Assembly: GCA_022495005.1 (NCBI GenBank) | Contig: JAGYXB010001793.1 | Span: 2,790,001 to 2,854,000 of the forward strand | Direction of reading: 5' to 3' | Origin: Rhyacophila brunnea | Lineage: Eukaryota > Arthropoda > Insecta > Trichoptera > Rhyacophilidae | DNA: 64,000 nucleotides | Shown: piece after piece, positions 1 to 11,330 of the stretch | Layout: every line of letters begins with the position of its first letter | Numbering within the stretch: the stretch's first letter is position 1 | Program-made: the position numbers and the translations under genes | The notes under the pieces: model-generated | The model's input: the letters and a program-made list of their open reading frames with translations, nothing else | The model's database searches: none | Told to the model about the DNA's origin: nothing

Positions 1-452
1 TTGTAAGATAAGCAGCCATCATTGTCATCCGACATAAAAAAGTACATATTTCATTTATTCACGACAGCATAGTAACTTGTTCATGTAGAACGATTTCTAT
101 AAATTGCTCTCATAAATATTCACTCTACTATTTTGTACATCGTCTTACTAGTATCAAAATATGATATCGTTTGTCTCGGGGTGTTTTTTTGCTACAAAGT
201 TACACTACATTGGTTTATTTATAGAGTATCCACCTAAATTTATTTAAAATGTAGATATCTATTGTCTTTACAGACTCTGATTAAATAGTACCTATAGGAT
301 TTAGGTGTATAAAAACAAGTGGTAGTCTTAAATATGTACTAGGTATACGTGATTGTCCTTCATTTGTTTTGAAACTAGTGTTTCTTATTTCTCTATGAAT
401 TAATTATTTATATTTATTTAACTGTATATACTTTATAGAGGCGAATATGTAG
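1..452. other. AT-rich non-coding sequence
   Basis: No coding region, tRNA or repeat boundary is visible here. The sequence is AT-rich with many stops in all frames. Confidence 0.5.
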
Positions 453-2118
453 CAGTGACGTCCCTAGACAAAATGCCGCCCCTAGGCAGCGTCAAAATGC
501 CGCCCCATTTTTTTATCATCCTTTCATTACTCCAATATCTAAGAAATGTGTTGTATGAAGCATGGCCCCCTCATCCTGAAGCGGGCCCCATGTTAGGATC
601 TTTGCCCCCCCCTACCTATTGCTAAGGATAAAAGCAGTGTGACGCTCTACAGTAATGTTTTCCAAATGGTGTACGCGTTAAAATTGATGTGTATATTTAG
701 TGTTTTTTTGTATATTTTAATACATACACTTGAATTGTGGAGTTTTTGAGTATCGCTACACAATTATAAATTGTATTGTGTAACCACATAATTTTAAATA
801 ATATCATTATTGAAGGAAAATAGCGCCGCAGGCGAATTTTTTGCTATTAGAGCAAATTTGTGATAAGTGTTTATCTCACTTATCGAGCCCGAGCCCCAGG
901 TTAGAGCCCTGTCAGCCCCCCCTTGTGGGGGCCATGGTTTGGATACATTACTAATAAAATATACACCTACCACTAAGCTGAAACATACAAAATTAAATTT
1001 AGATATCAATAAATAAATAAGCGAATAAATATAATATTAGTTAGACACTTACCCAAATCACCAGAGTCTGAGATGCCATTTGGTTAATATGTCTGACACA
1101 TTTGGTTTGTATCATTTAGTAATACCTACGCAGATGTATTATTTTCACACAATTTTTTCTATGCTATTATTGTACCCTACAACATGTAAACAAAATAATT
1201 TTCCTCATTATTTTTTAATATAAACCTAAATTTAATCATAAATACACTATTAATTAATGGTCTCAACATTCAACCGTTGATGATTGAAATAAACTACAAA
1301 TCCACACTATTATCAGCAAAAAATATGTTTACAAAAAAAACGACTTAAAAGAAGGTATTGCACAATATTGTATTCACAGCACGATAAATATGTTATAATC
1401 TAGGTAGATACCTCCTAGCGTACATTTTTATTACAATTAGCTGGTACTTAACGTAAATACCTATTATATGCACGAATACTAATTGATTATGTCAAATGTC
1501 AATAAGGATTAATAATCATTATGAATAGGTATCTATTTGCAATAGGTACATCCGGCAACTTTTAAATCTCGCGAATGACTGGCAAAAATATTTGGATAAA
1601 TTAATAAATACGGTATGTACCTACCTACCTATAAATCTCTACCATAAATTCTCCTTGTTTCGTTACCAACGTTGATATAATATATAATATTATTTTCTTT
1701 TAATAACTATGGCGCGACATAATTATTGGTTTTTGCGCAGTATACCTACCACTGTTATGAAAGGAACTCTTTAATCTGAGTAAATGACATTATATTATTA
1801 TGGCTGATTTATTATTCGTTTGTGTATAGGCGCCAAGTTTATTAGCATTTGTATACGAAACCGAGCAGTCAAAAATGAAATAAAAAAATCTCTAGCGGAG
1901 CGTGGTGACATCATACTAAAATCGCTACGAGTACCGAGTGGATAATAATAAAAAAAAACATCCGGAACAAAACATCTCCAAAGCTCTGGTTATAATATAA
2001 CTAAGTTTAAGTAGCTATTTCTAGATAATACCAAATGATTCTCCTCGATTTGCCGCCCTTCGAGTATCTGCCGCCCCCAAGCGACGCTCAATCTGCCTAC
2101 CCCCACGGGACGTCACTG
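453..2118. mobile_element. Possible DNA transposon bounded by CAGTGACGTCCC inverted ends
   Basis: The segment opens with CAGTGACGTCCC (453-464) and closes with the exact reverse complement (2107-2118). Next to both ends are GC-rich stretches with repeated TGCCGCCCC-type motifs (470-515 and 2045-2105), unlike the AT-rich interior. The CAGTG start and the subterminal repeats resemble hAT-type elements. The flanking 8-mers (445-452 and 2119-2126) do not match, so no target site duplication supports the boundaries. The interior has no recognisable transposase, so this would be a non-autonomous or decayed copy. Confidence 0.5.
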
Positions 2119-2140
2119 GGTAGATCAGGTGCTTGTGAAA

Positions 2141-2350
2141 ATGCAGAAACTGCGATGTATCAACCACATGCATAGAATGTTGGAAAAGTTACAAGGCAAA
2201 TTTTGCACACATTCCCTAAGGGCCTGAGGGTAAGAAAAGATCTGGATGACCGAAATTGAAAACTTCGTTAGGAGGGATTTAAGTCTGTTTACCCAAAGCA
2301 AATGGAAAGTGTAGAATTTGGATCATCCAGGATGGAAAAAATTATTTTGA
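2141..2350 (+). pseudogene. Decayed LINE ORF2 C-terminal fragment
   Basis: Reading one plus-strand frame through three internal stops gives HMHRMLEKL, then WMTEIEN and RRDLS, then DHPGWKKLF before a stop at 2348-2350. This order (GH-x-x-RM, then a W-x-x-E-hEnDL block, then D-R-x-x-W-R-x-L) is the usual layout at the end of non-LTR retrotransposon ORF2 proteins, after the reverse transcriptase domain. The stops at the GRPRxRW region show it is dead. It starts just outside the right end of the 453-2118 element. Clade cannot be assigned from this remnant. Confidence 0.55.
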
Positions 2351-2864
2351 TTGTTATTATTTAATTCACAAGTTTTGATAATGATCAAAAATGGTATCGC
2401 ACGTTTATTTATTTTCGTATATTTTCAAGTGCGATATTTGAGACAGTTTTTTTGTGTTGTATTTGTGTCGACAAAAAATGTATGCACCATTTTTTATTAA
2501 ACAATAGTTAAAAAAAATGATGCGTGTATTTATCTATATCATAAATAAATAATGTGGACTGTTTTAAAGAATTTTCATATAAAGTATTTCAAATGTGACA
2601 TAAAATAGTTCTGCAGTCAGGTGACAAACTGCTATTACAATATAAACATATTATTATGTATTTTAATATTGGTCGAAATTTTTCGAGTTTGAAAGTTTAT
2701 TATACCCGTAACATTATTAGAATATTGTACTTTATTTAACATTATTATCACTTTCCAAACATAATTGATAAGCAGTTAATAACAACATAGTGAATAATAT
2801 TACTTCTATACTGCAATTTTCATTCCATTACATCTGAATCAAATTACTTTACTTTTATGTATAC

Positions 2865-3042
2865 CTGTAGTTTGAACTGTTAAAAGCGCCTGCGTTGAAT
2901 TATTTAAATGAAATATACGTCGGACATCAGCTGGCATTATGATGTATGGCCCTCCAGTCTTGAGACGATGGTCATAATGGTTTAACGGTGTAAGCTGCCA
3001 ATCTTGAGTCCACACCATTGCGATCTGGTTGAATGCGTAATC
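2865..3042 (-). CDS. Possible internal coding exon, unknown protein
   Basis: A minus-strand frame stays open from about 3099 to 2839 and has an amino-acid composition that looks coding (several Trp, Tyr, His, Pro and Asp residues in an AT-rich region), including LTPLNHYDHRLKTGG and PADVRRIFHLN. It runs into a good splice donor, CAG|GTATAC, with the last exon base at 2865 (phase 1). A possible but weak acceptor, GCAAAAAG|GATTAC, would start the exon at 3042 in phase 0. There is no in-frame ATG before the MVWTQ methionine. I do not recognise the family. It could be a real exon of a minus-strand gene, perhaps the same gene as the exon at 24.2 kb, or a chance open frame. Confidence 0.25.
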
Positions 3043-3099
3043 CTTTTTGCAAGGACCAAATGCACTCAATTCAATTGCATTGCATTTGTATTGTGCAAA

Positions 3100-4572
3100 C
3101 CATCAGTATTTCAAATATACCTTTTTCATTTGAAATGATGGACGTTATTACATGCTCGTTGCTTGCAGATCAATAATTTCAACCCTGAGTGACCCACAGG
3201 CTTAAGCTAGGATTAAGATAATATAATCTTGTCATTAAATAGTTACCTCCCTACTAGTGTTAATCCGATAAAATTTATTTAATAAAATTATCATATTATT
3301 ATTTATGTAGGTATATCCTGTTTTTAAACGTTGCGTCCGCTTATCGTTTATAACTATTAAATTAATTAACCACCTATTCAATTATGTAAGGTAATTAAAA
3401 TAAAGCACAATATATAATATATACTTAATTCATACAGTCTTGATTTCTTTTATGAGTATGTCTTTAAAGTTTTAAGCCCATAAGTATCTACAGATAACAT
3501 CAATTGGGTACCTAATTATTTTTAAATATACATTACACATAAATAATGTTTAAGGTATTCATCGAAATAATTTTGTTCGCGGATCTTTTAAATAAAATGA
3601 ACTTAATATAAAATACCAGATTTAAAAAATTATAACTATCTACCAGAGACAAAGTGAGACATTTTTTTGATAAATTGACTTTATACAATCATTCATGGAT
3701 ACAATTGTTTTAACCAGTTCAACAAACGGATAATAGTCGTTGTTATTAAAAATCCTGGAAAGAAAATGTACAACGTAGGATTTTGCTATATAAACTTATA
3801 TCTTTCACTGCATGGAAGAGTACTTACTATTTTTCATTTCCGCTTCCAGAAATTTTAAGATTTTTTAATTGATAATTTTCTCATGTTTTTCAAAACTAGG
3901 TATGTATTATTAATAAAAAGAATCGGACATTCGCACAGAATAATATGTAGTAAGTACTATTTCCACTTATTTTCATATTAGCAAAGAACGTAACTGCTCC
4001 AAAGAGACATTGTTAACATTCATTATCGACTTATTTAGTAGATACTAAATGAAAAATGATTCTATTATTTATTATTACCATTTACATATTTTTGTTTTAT
4101 GTTCTGATTTTTCATGGTTCTGAATTGATATACTTAGTTCTGTTTATTCATGGAACCCCATAAAGTTTATCTTGGAACGGAACCTTTTTTGCGATAAAAA
4201 TTTAATTACAATGTAATCCTTAATATTATTATGGACCAGTAACAAAAAAATATAATTCAATATATTTGGTTAAAACAAGTAGGTATAAATAAAGTTGTAT
4301 TAGATTTGTCTAACCCAATAATTTATGGCTTTCCACCAAGAATTGTGCAGTGAATAACAAACTAATAACTCCAAAGTAATATTTTTAGTAGTAATAGTTG
4401 TAAAAATTATAGTAGGTATTTCCAATAAAAACAGTACACGAAACATTTTTCGAATAATTAAAGCAACTCCTTGGCAAATTTGGCATATAATTATAGTTCA
4501 TTTTGATATAATATTTTTTTCGCAGTACTAAAATTAAAGTGCATATTGTACTATAATTTATTATACTGAATT
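3100..4572. other. AT-rich non-coding sequence
   Basis: No gene is visible. A 20-bp stretch at 3995-4021 ending in GACATTGTTAAC is shared with a repeat fragment near 49590, so a small repeat remnant is present. The rest shows nothing I can assign. Confidence 0.5.
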
Positions 4573-4585
4573 ATACATCATAATA
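4573..4585. repeat. Left target site duplication of the RTE-like insertion
   Basis: ATACATCATAATA here matches ATACATTATAATA at 5248-5260 at 12 of 13 positions. The two copies bracket the LINE fragment exactly. Confidence 0.75.
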
Positions 4586-5247
4586 CAAGTGATGATGAAC
4601 TGTTTTTCGGACCCTGCGATTATCTGTATTAATGGCACCCAACTCGAGCAAGTCAGTAGTTACGTCTATCTCGGAGAGCAAGTGCCCATAGACGGAAGTA
4701 AGCACGATGAAATTGCTCGAAGAACAAAGCAGGGATGGAGTGCTTTTGGACGTCTGAATAGTATCTTCAAGAGTGACCTACCATTATGTTTTAAGCGTAG
4801 GGTGTTCAATCAATGTGTGCTACCCGTGCTCACGTATGGCTGCAAAACGTAAACCCTCAACTCGAAAGATGTCCAAAGGCTAAGAGTCACACAGCGAGGC
4901 ATGGAGAGGTGTATGTTGGGCATCACGCGAAAGGACCGTAAGAGAAACGAATGGGTTAGGAAGCAGACAAGAGTACGCGATGTAATAGACGTTGCCAAAC
5001 AGCTGAAATGGAGATGGGCGGGGCACATTGCTCGCCGAAAGGACGGCGGCTGGACAAATGCCGTCATCCAGTGGTACCCAAGGGGCACGAAACGGCCACA
5101 GGGTCGCCCTAAAAGCCGCTGGATTAACGAACTGGTAAAGTTCGGCGGAAATACGTGGTAGCGAACGACACAGGACCGAGAGAGTTGGAAAAAGCTTGGA
5201 GAGGCCTTCTTCCAGCAGTGGATTGACCCCAGCTTATGATGATGATG
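4586..5247 (+). pseudogene. 5'-truncated RTE-like LINE, ORF2 C-terminus
   Basis: This is the tail of a non-LTR retrotransposon polyprotein. From about 4592 the frame reads SSYVYLGEQV, then EIARRTKQGWSAFGRL, CFKRRVFNQCVLPVLTYGCKT (end of the reverse transcriptase thumb region), a stop at 4850-4852 where a Trp is usual, then MLGITRKDRKRNEWVRKQT, WRWAGHIARR, GRPKSRWINEL and DRESWKKLGEAFFQQWIDPS. A second stop lies at about 5159. The endonuclease and the catalytic YADD part are missing, as expected for 5' truncation during target-primed reverse transcription. The 3' end is a short ATG repeat tail, a hallmark of the RTE clade. The 13-bp flanking duplications make this a clear insertion. A related, more decayed copy lies at 16343-16650. 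It is not functional. Confidence 0.88.
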
Positions 5248-5260
5248 ATACATTATAATA
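5236..5260 (+). repeat. ATG repeat tail and right target duplication of the RTE-like element
   Basis: Four ATG units follow the end of the ORF2 relic, then ATACATTATAATA (5248-5260), the right copy of the target duplication. Confidence 0.75.
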
Positions 5261-5788
5261 ACTATAAACTAATTATGAATTGTGTAGGTACTAAACTATT
5301 ACATAAAGTAATCGTCACTTTTTAACGCCCGTGTGGGTATGCGTGTGTTTGAATGAAAAATGTTAAAACGAATTTCGACGGTCCGTAATGAATTTATGAA
5401 ACATAAAAACTTGCAGTTTATTGCACACTTTCACTGATATGAATTGGATTCGTTAGGAAACCATTCAGATAATAAAATCATGTTTCACGCTTGATTTTAT
5501 TTATCTGTAAAGCACTAAACTCTATATTTGTTTTAGTACGCTATAAATCAAGTGAAAGTATTTAAAGTGTAAAATTATGTCGATAATTAAAAAGAAATCT
5601 AGGCATTACCATACTTTGAACTTTTGAATAATTTATTTTTTTCAATGTACGAAGAACCAATGGAAAACATCTTGGCGTTATCAATGATAATTTAATTTCT
5701 TAAATGATACTAACAACATTAGTATAGGTTATTTTTTTAGAGGTAGAACTTAAAAATGAAATATAATACATAATAAAATAATAATAAG
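5261..5788. other. AT-rich non-coding sequence
   Basis: I see no gene or repeat boundary in this stretch. Confidence 0.5.
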
Positions 5789-6240
5789 GTAAAAAGAACT
5801 TTTTATATACAACGTTTTTAAATTTTCTGTTGAATTATTATGCTCAATATGCTCAAACTTGTACTTGATATGAAGTAAATAAAAACAAACAAACAAACAT
5901 AGAATACTGAAATGTCATTTTGATTTCCATAGTAACGCACGTATATATCAATAATTTAGTTGCTAGGACCCACTTAGCAACCAATAATAGTCTTTTACTT
6001 TTTTACGGATTTTTCTGAAATAACTTTTTATACAAAACAGAATTAACTGAAAATGAATTCAATTATGCTTAAAGATGGTTAAAAGTATTAAAAGAATGCA
6101 TTGGCATCGTGTTCTGATATATTATAAAAGTTTCAAATGTCTAGCTAGTCGGGAAGCTAGTTAAAAATTGATTGCAAGATTTGTACTGGATAAACAACCA
6201 CCGGACAAACAAGAAGACGAGCTAAGAAAAACGTGGTAAT
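5789..6240 (+). repeat. Dispersed repeat DR1, copy A
   Basis: About 450 bp that recurs at 15879-16336, 43593-44224 (reverse) and 61186-61742. Shared landmarks in order are TAAAAAGAACTTTTTATA, AACGTTTTTAAATTTTCTG, TTGTACTTGATATGAAGTAA, a CAAA-rich run, CCATAGTAACGCACGTATAT, TTAGCAACC, ACGGATTTTTCTGAAATA, CTAGCTAGT, and CCACCGGACAAACAAGAA. It starts TATACMACGTTTTT and ends AAAAACGTGGTA, which are inverted with respect to each other, so it is probably a MITE. No coding capacity is visible. Copy A ends next to a mariner-like transposase remnant. Confidence 0.8.
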
Positions 6241-6299
6241 AATAAAAATCGTGGTAATGGCCATGTTGTTAGCTTTATTGAGAAAATAATTTTGTGCCA

Positions 6300-6494
6300 T
6301 TATAGTTTAAATGTGATTTTGGACATATGGGCGCCGCGGCTAGCTCGAATAAAGCGAAATCTGGAAGTCCAATTTTCGACTACTTTTTGGAGCAGCTGCT
6401 GGCGCCGTATATCGGCAATAATGCGTTGAATGTTGCCTTCCAAGTCGTCTATCGTCTCTGGTTTATCGACGTAGACCAGCGACTTCACATATCC
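6300..6494 (-). pseudogene. Mariner/Tc-like transposase C-terminal fragment
   Basis: The minus strand encodes GYVKSLVYVDKPETID-DLEGNIQRIIADIRRQQLLQKVVENW, then SRFRFIRASRGAHMSKITFKL and a stop at 6300-6302. This VY-x-x-KP-x-T-hxxL-x-x-NI-RR-x-I order followed by a V-x-x-NW/F block, R-x-SRG-x-H and a short I-x-F-K end is the usual C-terminus of IS630-Tc1-mariner DDE transposases of the insect type, downstream of the third catalytic acid. A stop lies just upstream (about 6495-6497), and the catalytic core is not present nearby, so only about 65 codons of a dead copy remain. Terminal inverted repeats were not found. Confidence 0.75.
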
Positions 6495-6584
6495 CTACAG
6501 AAAATAATCCAACGGTGTTATTGATTGAAATAATTAATTATATTGTAGATATTTAGTTGCATTATTGAGAACTGGACAGAAAAT

Positions 6585-6827
6585 ATGTATGATTCTTTCT
6601 TGCGTGCCAAGTGCGACGTGCGTTTACTTTGGTACTATTTTCGTGAGTTTGCCAAATCAGGCATATCCATAACTAAACAAATTCAAGGACTTTTGACATC
6701 AGATGATTGGATGGAATTACAGCAAGTCACTAAAAATAAAGCTTCAAAACCAAAAACAAAATCTATTCAAAGTAGAAACTGCGACACGATATTTAAAAAA
6801 TATATATATATCATCAGTGTTGATTGA
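6585..6827 (+). other. Unassigned 80-codon open frame, possibly transposon remnant
   Basis: The frame starts MYDSFLRAKCDVRLLWYYF and ends in a TATA-rich run. It lies between the mariner-like fragment and a hAT-like terminus at 6951-7081, so it may be a decayed hAT-type N-terminal region, but no zinc-finger Cys/His spacing is clear. It may equally be a chance frame. Confidence 0.15.
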
Positions 6828-6950
6828 ATTGCTGATTATAACATTGTGTACTGTGAAAAACATCAGAGCATTTGATATTAAACTAGATATGAATAGATGT
6901 ATGATTAAAAAAGTGTTTTCAACTTTTCAATTTATATTTGATAATAAAGA

Positions 6951-7081
6951 AATCCCGAATCTTGAGAAGATTCTCGGGATCCGGGATTACCCGAAATGTT
7001 AAAAATCTCAGTTCTCGAGATTCGGGATTGAAAATCTCAAAAAATTCTCGAGAATTCCCTTCGGGAAATTCCCGAAACCTA
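6951..7081 (-). mobile_element. hAT-like element terminus with palindromic CCCGAA/TTCGGG motifs
   Basis: The segment is packed with short palindromes built on TCCCGAA, TCTCGGGATCCGGGAT and TTCTCGAGAATT. Read on the minus strand, its end is TAGGTTTCGGGAATTTCCCG, close in style to the TAGGG ends of the hAT MITE at 62111-62815. The other end was not found upstream, so this is one terminus of a truncated copy. The candidate 8-bp target duplication would be ACTCTAGT (7082-7089), with no partner seen. Confidence 0.5.
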
Positions 7082-7229
7082 ACTCTAGTAGTGCCCCATG
7101 TCCAGTGAAATTGGTTGTGTTTTTTTAACGTAAATATCGCATTCGAGCTGTATGCGGAGTTACATAATGTGTTTTGTGAATACCAGAAAAATCATATTCA
7201 CAAATTTGACGTGTTGCAGTCGAGACGAT

Positions 7230-7510
7230 TTCAGATGTGCGACCCCGCTTAAACTATCATCAGCAATAGACCCATGACCCGGTAAGGTTGGGGGCTCCTC
7301 TCCATGCGCAGTTTCGCGTACCGGCGCTGTATTATTGTGTGGCGGGCAGATAGTATCGCGCTAGGCGCCCCCCGCCGGGCGACATGTGCATGATACGCCG
7401 CCCGGCCCCAACGCGACTGCCCCGCGCCTCAGGCCTCCGCCGAACGAGACCTGCGGAGGAATTTGATTCGACCAACAGCCTTCGCCTTCGATCTCGCCTC
7501 CAGGGACTCT
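7230..7510. other. GC-rich island, candidate regulatory element
   Basis: This stretch is very GC-rich (for example GGCGCCCCCCGCCGGGCGAC at about 7364) within a roughly 70 percent AT window. Frames on both strands are open by composition but show no known domain. It could be a conserved non-coding element, a promoter or an unrecognised exon. There is no repeat evidence within the window. Confidence 0.35.
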
Positions 7511-7559
7511 TAAATTTGGCTAATTTGACAATTTGGTTACCTACTCTATTTATTTGAAA

Positions 7560-10130
7560 CTCCAATGTATTATATTTGATTTACATAGCTAAATTCTTAA
7601 ATTCTATTTTTGACAATTTATTAGAAACTGCGAGAAATTTAGTTTAGTATATTTCATGTTTCTAAATTTTCATGGATCATTAGATACGGTTAATGGTAGA
7701 ACAATATTTAGACCATTGCAGTAGTGGGACGAACGAAAAAAGGGTTTACAGATAGCTACTAAGGAATAATATTTTAAGCTGACGCAATTTACCAACGTTT
7801 TTTTATATGAAAACTATTTACATATCAACTGCTAAGTATTATTTTTTGAAATTTTCATTCCAATTCACCTGTTTTTTACAATTTGTTTCGGCTTAATAAT
7901 ATACAAATTAAATAACTAAAGTTTTTATTATTAATTATTTTATTTCAATTTGGAAAACATTCTTCTAAGTAAAGCATATTGACCTTTATAGAGTACATTA
8001 CTATAATAAACTTTTAAAATGATAGTTTTAGACATTTACAAAATTTATTGAGTTTTTTTCTAATAAGGTATATCTAATGTTTAAAATGTAGGTACCTATA
8101 AGCCATAAACCTGCCGCAGAACTGAGAGAAAAAGGATATGTGTATCGTCGAGCTTTAAACTGAGGAATAGTTTACGTTTACCGTAATAATGCAGTAAGCT
8201 TTTTTCACAATAGGAGAATATTTTGACTTTACGTGCTATGAGTACTTAAAACAAGCTTATCATTTTCAAGACAAATAGGAAATTGATTATTTATTTGTGT
8301 TAGTGAAACACAAGTGTCATTGTTTAAGTTTTCATCTGGAAAATCTAATACGTTTGTTCAAAGGGTTAAATATCTAGATAACTGTCAGTTTTGATACTGG
8401 ATAGTGCCTACTTGAAGTTGGACATACTTGGTCATATACGTATTGAAAAAAATGTTTTCAAACCCATAATCCGCGGCAGACACACTGTCACTACGTCACT
8501 GCTAATATATTATACCTACTCATTATTTTCGATATGTTAATTAAGGCAAACAATATCCTTAAAGAGCATAAAGCACTAATTATTTCATCAGGAACTTTTA
8601 TAATCATTAATTCATTAAATTTTGTAGTTGTTTAACTACTAAATAATTTTTTTGATATGTGTATACATAATTGATTGATATACATAACCGTTTTATTGTT
8701 GTTTTATTGAATGCACCTGTACACTATATTACATTTTGAGGATGTATTTAGATAATAATAATTAATTAGTGATGTATGTTATTTAGTATTTAATAGTTTT
8801 ATATCATATGAGTACAAACAAAATATGCTTGGAACAATTATTTAATTGAAAGGTTAATTTTGAACTGTTTGATTTAAAAGTTTGATATCGACTGAATATT
8901 ATATAATGTGCGAGTGATATAATTTATATTGATATATGTTAACTATAGTTCCAACATCTTTCATAAATTGTTGACAAATGATACATGAAATTTATACGTA
9001 GAATTGATATTAAAAAAATATAATATAGTTCACCACTGCTGCAAGCCCTACCCAATTGCAGACTCTCCAGTGTAATGCATATATATTTTTTAAATTTACT
9101 AAACATGATAAAATATTATATGTATCGTGGACGCCAATGATGTTTTTAGAATAGGTATGTATAAATAATAGTCAATAGATCGATGTCACATTTTGGAATA
9201 CCTACTTCTTTTTACGAGCTGTCAAGTGCGCGAGTGAGATGGCGCACGGCAGTGATATAATGCCAAATTTTCAAAGACCATGTTTTACACAACTACATTA
9301 TATATTAGGCACGACTTAATATTAATGTCTACATAAATTTAGAGGTCACAAAAAATTAAAAATACATTTTTCATAGAACAAGTCTGTCGTCCGAGCGAAA
9401 CAAAAAGATGTCATATTTTTCAGCGGAGTATAAAAAGCGACATCGGTCTTTTTGATTCGAGCCGCGGAAATAAATTTTAATCAAAAAGAAATACGTAGGT
9501 AGGTATCTATTCATTGTAATAATTATTTTAATATGACATTACATAATCAATTTATATGGTATTCATCTGTTCATTTAACGAGTCAAATTTGTTTGAAAAA
9601 TTATGCTGTTATGTTGGTATTCGATTTTTATACACGACCTCTTGGCGCTGCTATAAGAAAAAGCAATGGAAAAACTAAAATATTTGTTAAAAATCACTAG
9701 TAATTCTAATAAATTAGCATTATGTATTTTATAGAATTCCAGCACCTCTTAAGTGGTTTGTAAATATTTGGTATTATATATAAAAATCATTACCCCAGTT
9801 CACAAAAAATAATTCCTAATGAATATTTTACATACTGAATTGAAACTATATTAATGTAGCTATTTATAATATAGATATTATGATAAATTGTGTGTATATC
9901 TTCTATATCATAGTCTATTAAGAGAAAATTAACAGTATCAAATTAATGTTAGTTAAATAAATGTAAAAAATATAAGTATTGCCAGTTTCCGTCCTAAGTG
10001 GAGTAGACGATCCTCCATACAGTGGATATTATAGCAAACGATGCTTTACGAAGAATGATTTTTAGTTCTACCTAATAGTTTCTTTCTGTTGAAAAAACAA
10101 CATGTAATTTTTTCCACATATTGAAATGGC
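7560..10130. other. AT-rich non-coding sequence
   Basis: No gene or clear repeat is visible. A moderately GC-richer patch lies at 9230-9480. Everything else is simple AT-rich sequence. Confidence 0.5.
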
Positions 10131-10180
10131 ACACGCGACTTCAGAGACGGGTGCTCAATCAACTATGTCACAAAAGTTAA
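10131..10180 (+). pseudogene. Tiny LINE reverse transcriptase scrap
   Basis: The frame LQRRVLNQLC matches the thumb-region motif seen intact in the 4.6 kb LINE (FKRRVFNQCV). It is only about ten residues, with nothing convincing on either side, so it may be chance. Confidence 0.25.
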
Positions 10181-10510
10181 AAGTTTTTCAATTGTTTAAT
10201 TGTATCTACAAACAACCATGTGATCGGTTTGTCTCTTCTATTTTCCTTACTGCTTTGTTAAACGGAGATGCGGAAATGACTTAGTCATAAGTGAAACTAT
10301 TAATATAATATGGAACATTTAAATGGTATTAATTGTACATTATGTATAGAAAGCCGGTACCTACGTATATATTATATTTAATAAACTTGATATTGTATTT
10401 AAAATATATAATGTAATAGGTACTTGTCCCATATAACTTTAAGCTTAAAATTGTTTTAGACGTTATAATAAAGTACAGTATTGTGTTTCAGTTAATAATG
10501 TCTTACTTAA

Positions 10511-10884
10511 GGCTGTACCTCAGTTGAGGCACGGTATAAAGAGATCGTGGCTAGGCGATGCGCGGATTGTGGGTCGCGGGTGCAAATGTCGCATGCCAAA
10601 CGAAATATAATTTGTCATATAAATCCAACATACGTCCATTTTATGTTCTGTTTATTGTTCTATCAGTACCAATAATAATATATTCATTGACATGTTTTCT
10701 TTTTAAAGTAAATGGGTAACGTTTTTAGTAATCTTTACACGATTTAAGAATTAATACGCCCGTCGCCATCACGAAACAAAGTGACGTGTTTCCAGCTCGA
10801 CGTTCTCTCTCAGAATGCGAGCGAGTCCAAAATTTCGTCGCGCCTATAGTTGAAAATTATTTGCCGTTTCACTGATGTATCACC
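10511..10884 (-). mobile_element. TTAA-flanked MITE, copy 1 (short form)
   Basis: A 374-bp element flanked by TTAA on both sides (10507-10510 and 10885-10888). Ends are GGCTGTACCTCAGTTGAGGC and, reversed, GGTGATACATCAGTGAAACG, which share the GTACMTCAGT core. Copies 2 (45617-46332) and 3 (56120-56481) carry the same sequence in the opposite orientation. TTAA target sites occur in the piggyBac and Kolobok superfamilies; purine GG ends fit Kolobok better. It encodes no protein. Confidence 0.85.
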
Positions 10885-11019
10885 TTAACTAGCGAAAAGA
10901 GATCTGCTAATACGCATTTTGTTTATTTTTATTTGTACCTATTTAAAATTAAGAATGTCATATATTATTTTCGTCGGTGGAAGTCGGGTAATAATTACAT
11001 ATCAATTATTTAACAAATA

Positions 11020-11330
11020 ATAGAATTGTAATACGCCCCATTTGGCAATCGTGCGATACACAAGATGGGCCGCGGTCTCGTCTCCATGCAAGGCTCGCGT
11101 CGTCGTAGGCAAACGGCCAACGGGCCAGGCCACGTTGTTTACGACATTCGTGTCAGGCCTGGACATGAGAGATATAACGACCATTATCCGCATGGCCCGT
11201 CATTGTCTAAGCTTAATTTCGAATTATTGAAATGATAATCGTTCGGGCACGAAGAATGCCGTACCGCCGCTTGAAAAACGATGCGTGTAATCGATCTCCA
11301 AACTAGAAAGCTCTGTCATCCGAATGATGC
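11020..11330. other. GC-richer island, candidate regulatory element
   Basis: Contains ATGGGCCGCGGTCTCGTCTC and GGCCAACGGGCCAGGCCACG type sequence, much richer in CpG than its surroundings. Short open frames exist on both strands but neither shows a domain or splice sites I trust. Non-coding conserved element is the preferred reading, by inference only. Confidence 0.35.

Noticed and set aside
4810..5253. 147-codon minus-strand open frame
   Set aside because: It lies antisense to the LINE ORF2 relic at 4586-5247, which has clear protein homology features and explains the sequence.
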